NCBI GenBank assembly: GCA_031267375.1
Contig: JAIRZE010000062.1
Coordinates: forward strand, 1-13,444
DNA length: 13,444 nucleotides
Origin: Rickettsiales bacterium
GTDB taxonomy: Bacteria > Pseudomonadota > Alphaproteobacteria > Rs-D84
Direction: 5' to 3'
Part shown: positions 6,798 to 13,222 of the stretch, piece after piece
Layout: each line of letters starts with the position of its first letter
Numbering within the stretch: position 1 is the stretch's first letter
The notes under the pieces: model-generated
Seen by the model: the letters and a program-made list of their open reading frames with translations, nothing else
Told to the model about the DNA's origin: nothing
Database searches by the model: none
Program-made: the position numbers and the translations under genes

Positions 6798-7805
6798 TTA
6801 TTCAATAACAATCATAACGACCTTGTGCAATGTTTGGTCTTTGATTGTAATTTTTTCTTCCGGGCCCCAAGCCTGGCCGTACAGTTTGCCCCGCGCGTCT
6901 TCGCGCAATGACAGAATCTGCGCGTGCGCCGTATCCGACGCATCCAATTTTTCAAAGTCCGCGTCAATCGCCACCGCCAGATCGCCATTGCCGGCAACCA
7001 ATCCGGTATCCGCGAATATATGGGATTTTTCAGGGATAATTCCGTTCAAGCGCTTTGAATTTGGAACAATCGCATACACCCCCGCGCGCCCTTCCAGACC
7101 GCCGGGCGCCACGATCATTTGCGCGTCGGACTTTTGTAAAACAATCCCTTTGGCGCTGGGCATTCCAAAAACCGGAACCAATTTCTTGCGCGCGTTGTCG
7201 TATAATTTAGAGCCGTACAAGCTGCCCGACATATCAGAAAGCGGATTTCCGGGAATCAAAACGGATTTTACTTTTTCTTCCACTTTGTTTATATGGCGGG
7301 TCAATTCGCCGGATTTGTAAAGCTGTGCGATTTCGTCAAACAGGCCGCCGACGGTTTTGCCAAAAGATTTTGCCAGATCGCCGATTTCGTTTTCATAGAC
7401 TTCGCGTTGGCCAACCTCTACCTTGTGATAAACCGACAAGGTCATATGCGCGTCTTTTGCCGCCCGGGCAATAGTTTTTCCCGCGCCGCGGCGAATCAGG
7501 CGCAAGCCCGCGCCGAATATTTTCAAGCCGCCGCCTTCGTTGTCTTTCAAACGGCGCTTCATCTCTGTCTGCCATTGGTCCGCAATGTTATCGGAAGCCT
7601 TGATAAACACATCGGATAATTTGCAATGCAGAATTCTGCAAAGATTCAAAAGCTGGGCCTGGTTCAGGCGCCGCACGCCTTTTTCAATCTTGGAAACCGC
7701 GGACAGCGACAGCCCGGACTGGCGCGCCAGCTCTGTCATTTTCATTCCGCGTTCCAGGCGGATGTTACGGATATTGTTTGGAAAAATGATTTCTTCCCAG
7801 GCCAT
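6798..7805 (-). CDS. XRE-family regulator with two HTH domains
   Basis: A 335-residue DNA-binding regulator. Residues 8-65 form a classic HTH_XRE domain (IRNIRLERGMKMTELARQSG, then LSLSAVSKIEKGVRR). A second, more diverged HTH spans about 98-160 (IARAAKDAHMTLSVYHKVEV). The C-terminal part from about 210 is beta-rich (YGSKLYDNARKKLVPVFGMP...VYAIVP...NGDLAVAID). It resembles an S24/LexA-like sensing fold, but I see no clear Ser-Lys catalytic pair. ATG 7805 follows GAGGTG with good spacing. A TTGCGC-17-TATCTT promoter lies just upstream. It could be a phage-type repressor or a chromosomal regulator. Its gene lies between dnaB and the 211-aa gene, all on the minus strand. Confidence 0.85.
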   Translation of the reverse strand: MAWEEIIFPNNIRNIRLERGMKMTELARQSGLSLSAVSKIEKGVRRLNQAQLLNLCRILHCKLSDVFIKASDNIADQWQTEMKRRLKDNEGGGLKIFGAGLRLIRRGAGKTIARAAKDAHMTLSVYHKVEVGQREVYENEIGDLAKSFGKTVGGLFDEIAQLYKSGELTRHINKVEEKVKSVLIPGNPLSDMSGSLYGSKLYDNARKKLVPVFGMPSAKGIVLQKSDAQMIVAPGGLEGRAGVYAIVPNSKRLNGIIPEKSHIFADTGLVAGNGDLAVAIDADFEKLDASDTAHAQILSLREDARGKLYGQAWGPEEKITIKDQTLHKVVMIVIE

Positions 7806-7832
7806 AGCGACACCTCTTCATTTCTTGACAAA

Positions 7833-7861
7833 AAGATAGCAAGATTTTCAAAGCGGCGCAA
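7833..7861 (-). promoter_or_regulatory. Likely sigma70 promoter of the XRE gene
   Basis: Reading the minus strand, TTGCGC (7861-7856) and TATCTT (7838-7833) are separated by 17 bp and lie 28 bp before the start codon. CTTG and CAAG half-sites flank the -10 region and may be an autoregulatory operator, which is speculative. Confidence 0.45.
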
Positions 7862-7892
7862 GGGGAAAATATTACAAGGGCAAAGGGCAGAG

Positions 7893-7967
7893 GGCAAAAG
7901 GCAGGTTCTTAATTTCTATCACAAGAAAAATTTTCAAATTGATGGAATTCAGCTCCTGCCTTTTGCC
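7893..7967 (-). repeat. Inverted repeat with 13-bp arms at the dnaB 3' end
   Basis: GGCAAAAGGCAGG (7893-7905) is perfectly complementary to CCTGCCTTTTGCC (7955-7967), with a 49-base AT-rich interior. The right arm abuts the dnaB stop codon. The left arm belongs to a run of GGGCAAAGGGCAGAGGGC units starting at 7878, so it is another low-complexity intergenic palindrome. It may end or stabilise dnaB mRNA. Confidence 0.8.
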
Positions 7968-9509
7968 TTACAAATAATCCGGCACATCGTTCAGATCCGG
8001 CGCGGCTGGGGCCGCACCTGGCGGCGGCGGCGCCGATTGGTACTGCGAATCATCGGCCGAGTTATAATTCAAGTCATCTTCAAACAGACTGTATTCGCCA
8101 AAGAATTTCAAGTGTATCGTTTCCGGACGGCCGTGGCGGTTCTTGCCGATAATCAATTCCGCCTTGCCGCGCACATTCGCAAGATGCTTGTCAAAGCGCT
8201 GTTGCTTGTCCGCGCTTGTTTCGCGCTCAAAAGAATTAATTTTGTTTTCGGGGCCGCGGCCTTCCAGATAATATTCTTCGCGATAGGTAAACATAACGAT
8301 GTCCGCGTCTTGCTCAATAGACCCTGATTCGCGCAAGTCCGAAAGCAGCGGACGCTTGTCATCGCGTGATTCAACGCTGCGCGATAACTGGGACAGAGCG
8401 ATAACCGGGACATCCAATTCTTTGGCCAGCATTTTCAGGCCGCGCGTGATTTCAGACAATTCATTCACGCGGTTGTCGTTCTTTCGTCCGCCGGGACTGG
8501 TCATCAATTGCAGATAGTCAATGACTATCAGCGAAATTCCGCCGTGCTTGCGCGCCAATCTGCGCGCACGGGTGCGCATCATCGGGACGCTCATCCCCGG
8601 GGTGTCGTCAAAAAACAGCGGCACATTCGCCAGCGCGTCGGAATACTGGGACATTTTCAAAAAGTCTTCGTCCGTGATAGAGCCGTTTCGCATCGCGCCG
8701 CTGGGGATTTTGGACTGGGACGACAGCACGCGTGCCGCCAATTGCGACGCGGACATTTCAAGGCTGAAAAACACTACCGCGCCCTTGTAATTTTTATTGG
8801 CGCGCCCGGCCATAATCGCGCTGGCCGCGTTAAAAGCTATGTTCATTGCGACGGTGGTTTTTCCCATAGCCGGACGGCCCGCGATAATTATCAAATCGCT
8901 GTGATGCAGGCCGCTGATAGATTTATCCAAATCCGTCAGCCCTGTGGTCAGGCCCGATAATTTTCCGTCCGCCTGATATGCGATCTGCGCTTCTTCCAAG
9001 GCCGCGCGCAAGGCCGCGCCCATAGGCGTCGCGCCTTTGTCCACTGTGCCGGCGACCGAGAGTTCAAATAACTTTTGCTCTGCAATTTCTATCTGGGTGG
9101 AAACAGGTTTTTCAAGATCTTCCACAAAAGCGGAATCTGTTATGTCCTGGCCAATATTTATTAATTCGCGGCGCAGGGCGTTTTCGTAAACTATGCGGCC
9201 GTATTGCTCTACATTTACAACAGAGGCGCCGGCGCCGGCCAGCTGGGTCAAGTAATCAATGCCGCCGACGGATTCCAGGGCGCCCTGTTGTTCCAGATAA
9301 TTCTTTGCGGTTATTATGTCAAAGGGAATGCCGGCGGCGAATTGCTTTTCGGCCAGACGATAAATTTCCTGGTGCGCGGGGTGGGTAAAATGCCCGGCGT
9401 TCAGGAACTCGCCGACGCGCTCCAAAGCGCGGTTGTTCATCAGAACTGCGGCCAGTACTGCCTGCTCGGCTTCCAAGTTGGTTGGCAAAGTTTTCGGTGA
9501 AAAATCCAT
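7968..9509 (-). CDS. dnaB: Replicative DNA helicase DnaB
   Basis: The product is the hexameric ATP-dependent helicase that unwinds DNA at the replication fork. It has 513 residues from ATG 9509, which follows GGGGACGG; a TTG at 9521 is in frame but lacks an RBS. An N-terminal DnaB domain (about 8-110, NLEAEQAVLAAVLMNN) is followed by a linker and the RecA-like C-terminal domain. That domain has Walker A GRPAMGKTT (about 211-219), a FFSLEMS segment, Walker B LIVIDYLQLM (about 327-336), ALSQLSR, and SDLRESGSIEQDADIVMF with the family's conserved Arg/Glu residues. The tail is a Pro/Ala-rich, acidic extension. Length and motifs fit a complete, functional bacterial (alphaproteobacterial-style) DnaB rather than a short phage homologue, but phage origin is not excluded. 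It stands between the two halves of the terminase. Confidence 0.95.
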   Translation of the reverse strand: MDFSPKTLPTNLEAEQAVLAAVLMNNRALERVGEFLNAGHFTHPAHQEIYRLAEKQFAAGIPFDIITAKNYLEQQGALESVGGIDYLTQLAGAGASVVNVEQYGRIVYENALRRELINIGQDITDSAFVEDLEKPVSTQIEIAEQKLFELSVAGTVDKGATPMGAALRAALEEAQIAYQADGKLSGLTTGLTDLDKSISGLHHSDLIIIAGRPAMGKTTVAMNIAFNAASAIMAGRANKNYKGAVVFFSLEMSASQLAARVLSSQSKIPSGAMRNGSITDEDFLKMSQYSDALANVPLFFDDTPGMSVPMMRTRARRLARKHGGISLIVIDYLQLMTSPGGRKNDNRVNELSEITRGLKMLAKELDVPVIALSQLSRSVESRDDKRPLLSDLRESGSIEQDADIVMFTYREEYYLEGRGPENKINSFERETSADKQQRFDKHLANVRGKAELIIGKNRHGRPETIHLKFFGEYSLFEDDLNYNSADDSQYQSAPPPPGAAPAAPDLNDVPDYL

Positions 9510-9563
9510 ATCCGTCCCCAAAGTTTATGCGTCCAGCTTACAACAAAAAAACAGGTTTTCAAG

Positions 9564-10391
9564 ATGTTTGTGTCAAAGCCTTTTTTATCCGGATACAGCG
9601 CCTTGAAACTGCCCATAATCAGCCCGGACGGAGTCCCAGAATGGCCGGAATTGTTCCCGATTCAGAAAATTGATGAGCTGCGGGAAACCGTGGGCCCGCG
9701 GCACTTTTCAGCCCAGATGATGCTGGAATTTATCTCTGAGGAACGTGCGCGCCTGGATCCCGGAGCCCTGCATTTCTATTACGGAGATTTTGATTCGCGC
9801 AGTGCGACAATCAAAAAGGAGTTTCCAATAACCGGCGCGGCCTGTTATTGGGATCCGTCGGGCGGGCGGGCAAAAGCAGACGGCAGCGTGGTCGTTTTAT
9901 TATATCGCGATGACGCGTCGCGACGGGCTTTTATCCATAATGTCTTGTATTTGGATGTTCGGGATGAAGATGCGCATCCGCTGGCGACGCAATGCGAAAG
10001 AGTTCTGGGCTTTATGGCGGACAACGGCCAGCGAATAATTTACATTGAAACGAATGGCTTGGGGAATGCTCTGCCGGAAATTCTGCGCGAAGTCGCTGGA
10101 AAAAGGGGGCAGGGCGTGGTGGTAAGGCGGGTGATTAATCATCAGCGCAAGGAAACCAGAATTTTGGACGCGATAGAGCCTATGCTGACGACCGGCCGCT
10201 TGTTTGCAAATGAACGAGTGCGGGGGACTCCGCTGCTGGCGGAAATGCTTGGCTGGACGCCGACAGGGGGGGCGGGGCACGATGACGGGCTGGATGCGCT
10301 GGCCGGGGCATTGCGTGCCGCGCCAATTCCGATTCGTGCGCTGGGGCAAAATTTACATTCTTTGCGGGCAAATACAGATTTTAAGATTTGA
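9564..10391 (+). pseudogene. terL: Terminase large subunit, C-terminal nuclease half
   Basis: This 275-residue reading frame contains the linker (PFLSGYSALKLPIISPDG, then VPEWPELFP) and RNase H-like nuclease domain that cut phage DNA during packaging. Candidate metal ligands are D97 in WDPS, E162 in YIETNGLG, and D240/D241 and D244 in HDDGLDA. Together with the ATPase half at 5473-6057 it would make a near-complete protein, lacking only about 5-15 linker residues. ATG 9564 has a weak AGG eight bases upstream. The frame is open back to 9501, so the first residues probably derive from the dnaB upstream region. It may be a remnant, or a separately translated nuclease subunit. Confidence 0.9.
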
Positions 10392-10394
10392 TAT

Positions 10395-10422
10395 TTGACA
10401 AATAAATTTTTAGGTTTATAAT
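10395..10422 (+). promoter_or_regulatory. Consensus sigma70 promoter giving a leaderless mRNA
   Basis: TTGACA (10395-10400) and TATAAT (10417-10422) are both perfect, with a 16-bp spacer. The start codon at 10430 lies where transcription should begin, seven bases after the -10. No Shine-Dalgarno is present. The mRNA is thus predicted to start at or next to AUG. Confidence 0.8.
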
Positions 10423-10429
10423 TGAAAAA

Positions 10430-10639
10430 ATGAAAAAAATATTAGCATCTTTGCTGATTTTGTTGTTTTCGGCGACAGCTGCGAGCGCGTATTCTGTTTA
10501 CTATAATACTAAAAGTAAAATATATCATTCGCACAGTTGCAAATGGGCGCATAAATGCACGGTGAATTGTGTAAAAATGGACCATACGGAAGCAATATCT
10601 CTTGGCGGCCGCCCCTGCGGCGTTTGCAATGGGGGATAA
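10430..10639 (+). CDS. Small secreted protein with an Ada-like Cys motif
   Basis: A 69-residue protein has a clear signal peptide (1-20, cleaved after ASA). The mature domain has the pattern YH...C..A..C...C..M...EA...G.RPC..C, with Cys at 37, 43, 47, 63 and 66. This resembles the small zinc-binding module of Ada and of many short secreted bacterial proteins (NC...M..TEA...GGRPCGVC). It probably binds a metal or forms disulfides in the periplasm or outside the cell; no enzyme activity is evident. It begins 38 bp after the terminase and has its own strong promoter, so it looks like an independently expressed cargo (moron) gene. Codon use is more AT-rich than in the structural genes. Confidence 0.85.
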   Translation: MKKILASLLILLFSATAASAYSVYYNTKSKIYHSHSCKWAHKCTVNCVKMDHTEAISLGGRPCGVCNGG

Positions 10640-10862
10640 CCTTATTAATGCATACAAAATACAAACACCGATTCGCGATATGAAATGGAATTTATATCCG
10701 ATCTTGGTAAGATTGAGTTTGTAATTTTAGTTTTGTATAGACAATATATTATATAAAAGTGGCTAAAATATGGATTTTTTTTCATTTTTGTATTGATGTA
10801 AAACAGATTGCAAGATTATTTTTTTTAATTAAACTTCTGTGGTATAATATACAGGTGAAATT
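10640..10862. other. AT-rich intergenic region
   Basis: This 223-bp region has no gene. It contains an imperfect inverted repeat (ATACAAAATACAAAC near 10652 and GTTTGTA..TTTTGTAT near 10717-10738), long T tracts and an extended -10 element near its right end. No good intrinsic terminator for the upstream gene is visible. Confidence 0.6.
10840..10848 (+). promoter_or_regulatory. Extended -10 promoter of the membrane-protein gene
   Basis: TGG-TATAAT (TATAAT at 10843-10848) is an extended -10 element without a good -35. AGGTGA (10853-10858) and ATG 10863 follow, implying a 5' leader of under ten bases that starts near or inside the RBS. Confidence 0.55.
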
Positions 10863-11447
10863 ATGACAGAAATTCTAATTGCTTTTGCTCAAAATATTGG
10901 CGCCGGCTTTGCGGTGGTGGCTTTCATTATAGTTGGGGGGATTTGGGCAGTAATAAAACTGCGTGATTTAAGTAAAGCTTATAAAGCTCACGATTCAAAG
11001 ATTTGTGAAATAGAACCGGAAATAAAAAATATAAATTCTAAACTTTCTGAAATAGATGGATCCGTAAAGACAATCTTGGCCATTGGAATTACCGGCGGTT
11101 CTCAATTAGCGCAAGCGCACAGTCCTGTCAGATTGAATGATAAAGGTATTGAAATATCAAAAGAACTTGAAGCAGAAAAGATTTTTAATAAGTATAAAAA
11201 TACTCTTATAAATGAGGTTGAAAATAAAAAACCTTTGACTGCATATGATATACAGATAACTTCGTTTGCGATAGCTGCCACGATATTGCCAAAATTATTG
11301 GAACAGGTAGAGCTTGAAAAAATGAAAAATGTAGCGTTCCAAAAAGGGCAGATATTGGAACAAATGTGGGTGATATTTGGAATTTATCTTAGAGATTCTG
11401 TATTAGAATTGCGCAATATTCCACTATCAGATTGTGATAAAAAATAA
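10863..11447 (+). CDS. Membrane-anchored helical protein, unknown function
   Basis: The 194-residue protein has one N-terminal membrane segment (about residues 12-32, GAGFAVVAFIIVGGIWAVIK), a heptad-like coiled coil at about 42-70, and a soluble C-terminal domain. That domain opens with SPVRLNDKGIEISKELEAEK and continues with KYKNTLINEVENKKPLTAYD and a final MWVIFGIYLRDSVLEL helix. I recall a widespread uncharacterised family with this SPV.L...G....., TAYD and IYLRD pattern, sometimes near defence or mobile genes, but cannot name a function. The gene is AT-rich, has its own promoter and ends in a strong terminator. It is a likely cargo gene inside the phage late region. Confidence 0.8.
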   Translation: MTEILIAFAQNIGAGFAVVAFIIVGGIWAVIKLRDLSKAYKAHDSKICEIEPEIKNINSKLSEIDGSVKTILAIGITGGSQLAQAHSPVRLNDKGIEISKELEAEKIFNKYKNTLINEVENKKPLTAYDIQITSFAIAATILPKLLEQVELEKMKNVAFQKGQILEQMWVIFGIYLRDSVLELRNIPLSDCDKK

Positions 11448-11466
11448 TAGAAATTATATACAATAT

Positions 11467-11490
11467 AATCCCACCATTGTGGGATTTTTT
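11467..11490 (+). terminator. Terminator of the membrane-protein gene
   Basis: AATCCCAC (11467-11474), loop CATT, GTGGGATT (11479-11486) and a run of six T residues form a strong intrinsic terminator 19 bp after the stop codon. Confidence 0.9.
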
Positions 11491-11518
11491 ATTGGCTATT
11501 GTAAAAAAAATATAACAA

Positions 11519-11548
11519 TTGACTTGCGTTTTTTTTTTTTGCTAAAAT
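11519..11548 (+). promoter_or_regulatory. Promoter with a T12 tract in its spacer
   Basis: TTGACT (11519-11524) and TAAAAT (11543-11548) are separated by 18 bp, of which 12 are an unbroken T run (11529-11540). Slippage in the tract would change the spacer length and thus promoter strength for the downstream lipoprotein. Confidence 0.7.
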
Positions 11549-11571
11549 CCGATTTGTCAAGGAGTTGCAAA

Positions 11572-11859
11572 ATGAAATACAAATTAATTTTATGTTTGTT
11601 TGCGTTATGCGCGTGCAGCAATGTTGCAAACATAAATTATCAAAATACTGGTGATGGCTGCGTTTATTCCGAAGTTTATCGTCCAAAGCAATGGATTGGT
11701 GATTGGTTTGGCGTTCGTGATTCAGATATTTATGTAAACTATTCAGGCGTGAAATGCGAAACAATTATCAATCAGGAATTAAAAGACAATACTCATAAAA
11801 AGCCTTATAATTCAATATCTAGTCATAATGAAGTTCATCCAGCGATAATTGTAAGATAA
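11572..11859 (+). CDS. Small lipoprotein
   Basis: ATG 11572 follows AAGGAG (11559-11564) at ideal distance; the open frame extends further upstream but lacks an RBS. The 95-residue product has a lipoprotein signal, MKYKLILCLFALCAC, with the lipidated Cys at 15 in an LCAC lipobox. The mature part is short and polar, with the stretch GCVYSEVYRPKQWIGDWFGV and a final disordered, His/Asn/Ser-rich tail. It should be anchored in the outer or inner membrane. I do not recognise a family; small phage lipoproteins often act in superinfection exclusion or as spanins, but nothing here decides. Flanking promoter and terminator make it a self-contained cargo unit. Confidence 0.85.
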   Translation: MKYKLILCLFALCACSNVANINYQNTGDGCVYSEVYRPKQWIGDWFGVRDSDIYVNYSGVKCETIINQELKDNTHKKPYNSISSHNEVHPAIIVR

Positions 11860-11863
11860 AATC

Positions 11864-11892
11864 AAAATCCCGCTTTTGGCGGGATTTTTTTT
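11864..11892 (+). terminator. Terminator of the lipoprotein gene
   Basis: AAAATCCCGC (11864-11873), loop TTTTG, GCGGGATTTT (11879-11888) and an eight-base T run (11885-11892) form a strong intrinsic terminator just after the stop codon. Confidence 0.92.
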
Positions 11893-11930
11893 ACAAAAAA
11901 AATAACCAAAAAACAACAAAAGGAACAAAT

Positions 11931-13154
11931 ATGCAAAATAAACTTCTTCAACTTTACAAAACTGCGATGGATAACCGCGCACCTTGGCTGAATCGCTGGC
12001 AATCCGCGACTCGCTATACTATGCCTGCCGCAGACGATGAATCCGCAACCTTGTTTGACGCGACCGCTGGCGACGCCGCAGAAAACTTGGCCGCGTCTAT
12101 GTATTCTCTGCTGACGCCGCCGGAATCAAACTGGATAAATCTGGTGCGCGAATCAGAACTGGCGCCCAATGCGGAAACCGCTACGCTGATGCTGCGCGCG
12201 CATTTGAACTATTCCAACTTTTACACCACGATTCATCAATGCTATTTGGATTTGGTAATTCTGGGCACTGCGTGCCTGTTTTTTTCGGAAAATCCAATCG
12301 GCGCCGACAGCGCTTTTTCTTTCACCGCAATTCCTATGCGCGACATAGCGATCGCAAAGGGCGCGATTTTTCACACCGCTACAATGGCCGCGTGCGAAGT
12401 TATGGAAAAGTATCCATCCTGGACGCCGCCCGCTAATCTGCGCGCGACGATAAAAGAAAATCCTGAAACTCCGTTGCGCCTGGTGCAATCATTGGTCGGC
12501 ACAGAGTTCACCGCTTGGATTGACGCCGGCGGCGACATTGAAAACAACATAGTCGCAACGGGAACTTTTGAAACCAATCCTTATATAATTTTCCGCTGGT
12601 CAGTGGCCAGCGGCGAGCTGTATGGGCGCAGCCCGGTCTTGCGCGCGCTGCCGGATATAAAAACCGCGAACAAAGTCGTGGAATTGGTTTTGAAAAACGC
12701 GACTATCGCGGTCAGCGGCATTTGGCAGGCGGACGACGACGGAGTAATAAATTTATCAAACATAAATTTAACGCCGGGCGCGATTATTCCGAAAGCCGTG
12801 GGCAGCAGCGGATTGACTCCGCTGTCGTCTGGCGCGGACTTTGATGTGTCGCAGCTGGTCTTGGGCGATTTGCGGAGTCGCATACGACATACGATGTTGG
12901 CGGACAGGCTGCAAATTCTGAATGACAAGGAAATGACCGCGACGGAAATTATCGCGCGCAATGACGATATGATGCGGATTCTGGGCGCTACATACGGGCG
13001 CCTGCTACACGAGTTTATAAAGCCTCTGTGCGAGCGCGGATTGCAGATACTGTCGCGCCGCGGATTGATAGATAAAATCAGCCTGCACAGCGACGCGGAA
13101 TTAAAATATATCGCCCCGATTGCAAAGATAACCAGCGCGGAAACCCTGATATAG
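11931..13154 (+). CDS. Podovirus portal (head-to-tail connector), short C-terminus
   Basis: The 407-residue protein belongs to the T7 gp8-like head-to-tail connector family. Supporting stretches are W..RWQSATRYTMP near the N-terminus, LAASMYSLLTPPESNWINL, a TAIPMRDIAI segment, RWSVASGELYGRSPVLRALP with DIKTANKV, and EMTATEIIARNDDMMRILGA. It ends IAPIAKITSAETLI, corresponding to the ISPLA region after which relatives usually continue for tens of residues; T7 gp8 has 536. The portal forms the 12-mer DNA gate at one vertex. AAAGGA lies upstream of ATG 11931. In T7-like genomes the portal precedes the capsid, but here it follows the terminase. The stop at 13152 is followed by an 11-codon extension in the -1 frame. 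Confidence 0.88.
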   Translation: MQNKLLQLYKTAMDNRAPWLNRWQSATRYTMPAADDESATLFDATAGDAAENLAASMYSLLTPPESNWINLVRESELAPNAETATLMLRAHLNYSNFYTTIHQCYLDLVILGTACLFFSENPIGADSAFSFTAIPMRDIAIAKGAIFHTATMAACEVMEKYPSWTPPANLRATIKENPETPLRLVQSLVGTEFTAWIDAGGDIENNIVATGTFETNPYIIFRWSVASGELYGRSPVLRALPDIKTANKVVELVLKNATIAVSGIWQADDDGVINLSNINLTPGAIIPKAVGSSGLTPLSSGADFDVSQLVLGDLRSRIRHTMLADRLQILNDKEMTATEIIARNDDMMRILGATYGRLLHEFIKPLCERGLQILSRRGLIDKISLHSDAELKYIAPIAKITSAETLI

Positions 13155-13170
13155 CGGTTATCGCGGATGT

Positions 13171-13208
13171 TTTCAAATTCTAGCATTCTAGAACGCTAGA
13201 ATTTGAAA
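13171..13208. repeat. 38-bp palindrome with three CTAG sites
   Basis: TTTCAAATTCTAGC (13171-13184) pairs with GCTAGAATTTGAAA (13195-13208). The interior contains TTCTAGAA, so only one base pair of the whole 38 bp is mismatched. It sits between the portal stop and the RBS of the next gene, as do the palindromes at 2863 and 4997. Confidence 0.93.
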
Positions 13209-13222
13209 TGAAAGGATTTAAT

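Noticed and set aside
6058..9585. Intein, group I intron or homing endonuclease splitting the terminase
   Set aside because: No splice-junction residues, no LAGLIDADG or HNH motif, and the genes inside are on the opposite strand, so neither protein nor RNA splicing could join the halves.
6053..9588. TTTAT at both block junctions as a target-site duplication
   Set aside because: The five bases occur at 6053-6057 and 9584-9588, but removing the block plus one copy leaves the terminase halves out of frame and brings no missing residues. The match is in T-rich sequence and may be chance.
11434..11571. Long N-terminal extension of the lipoprotein gene
   Set aside because: The extension would overlap the upstream gene, a terminator and the promoter. 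ATG 11572 has a strong RBS and gives a proper lipoprotein signal.
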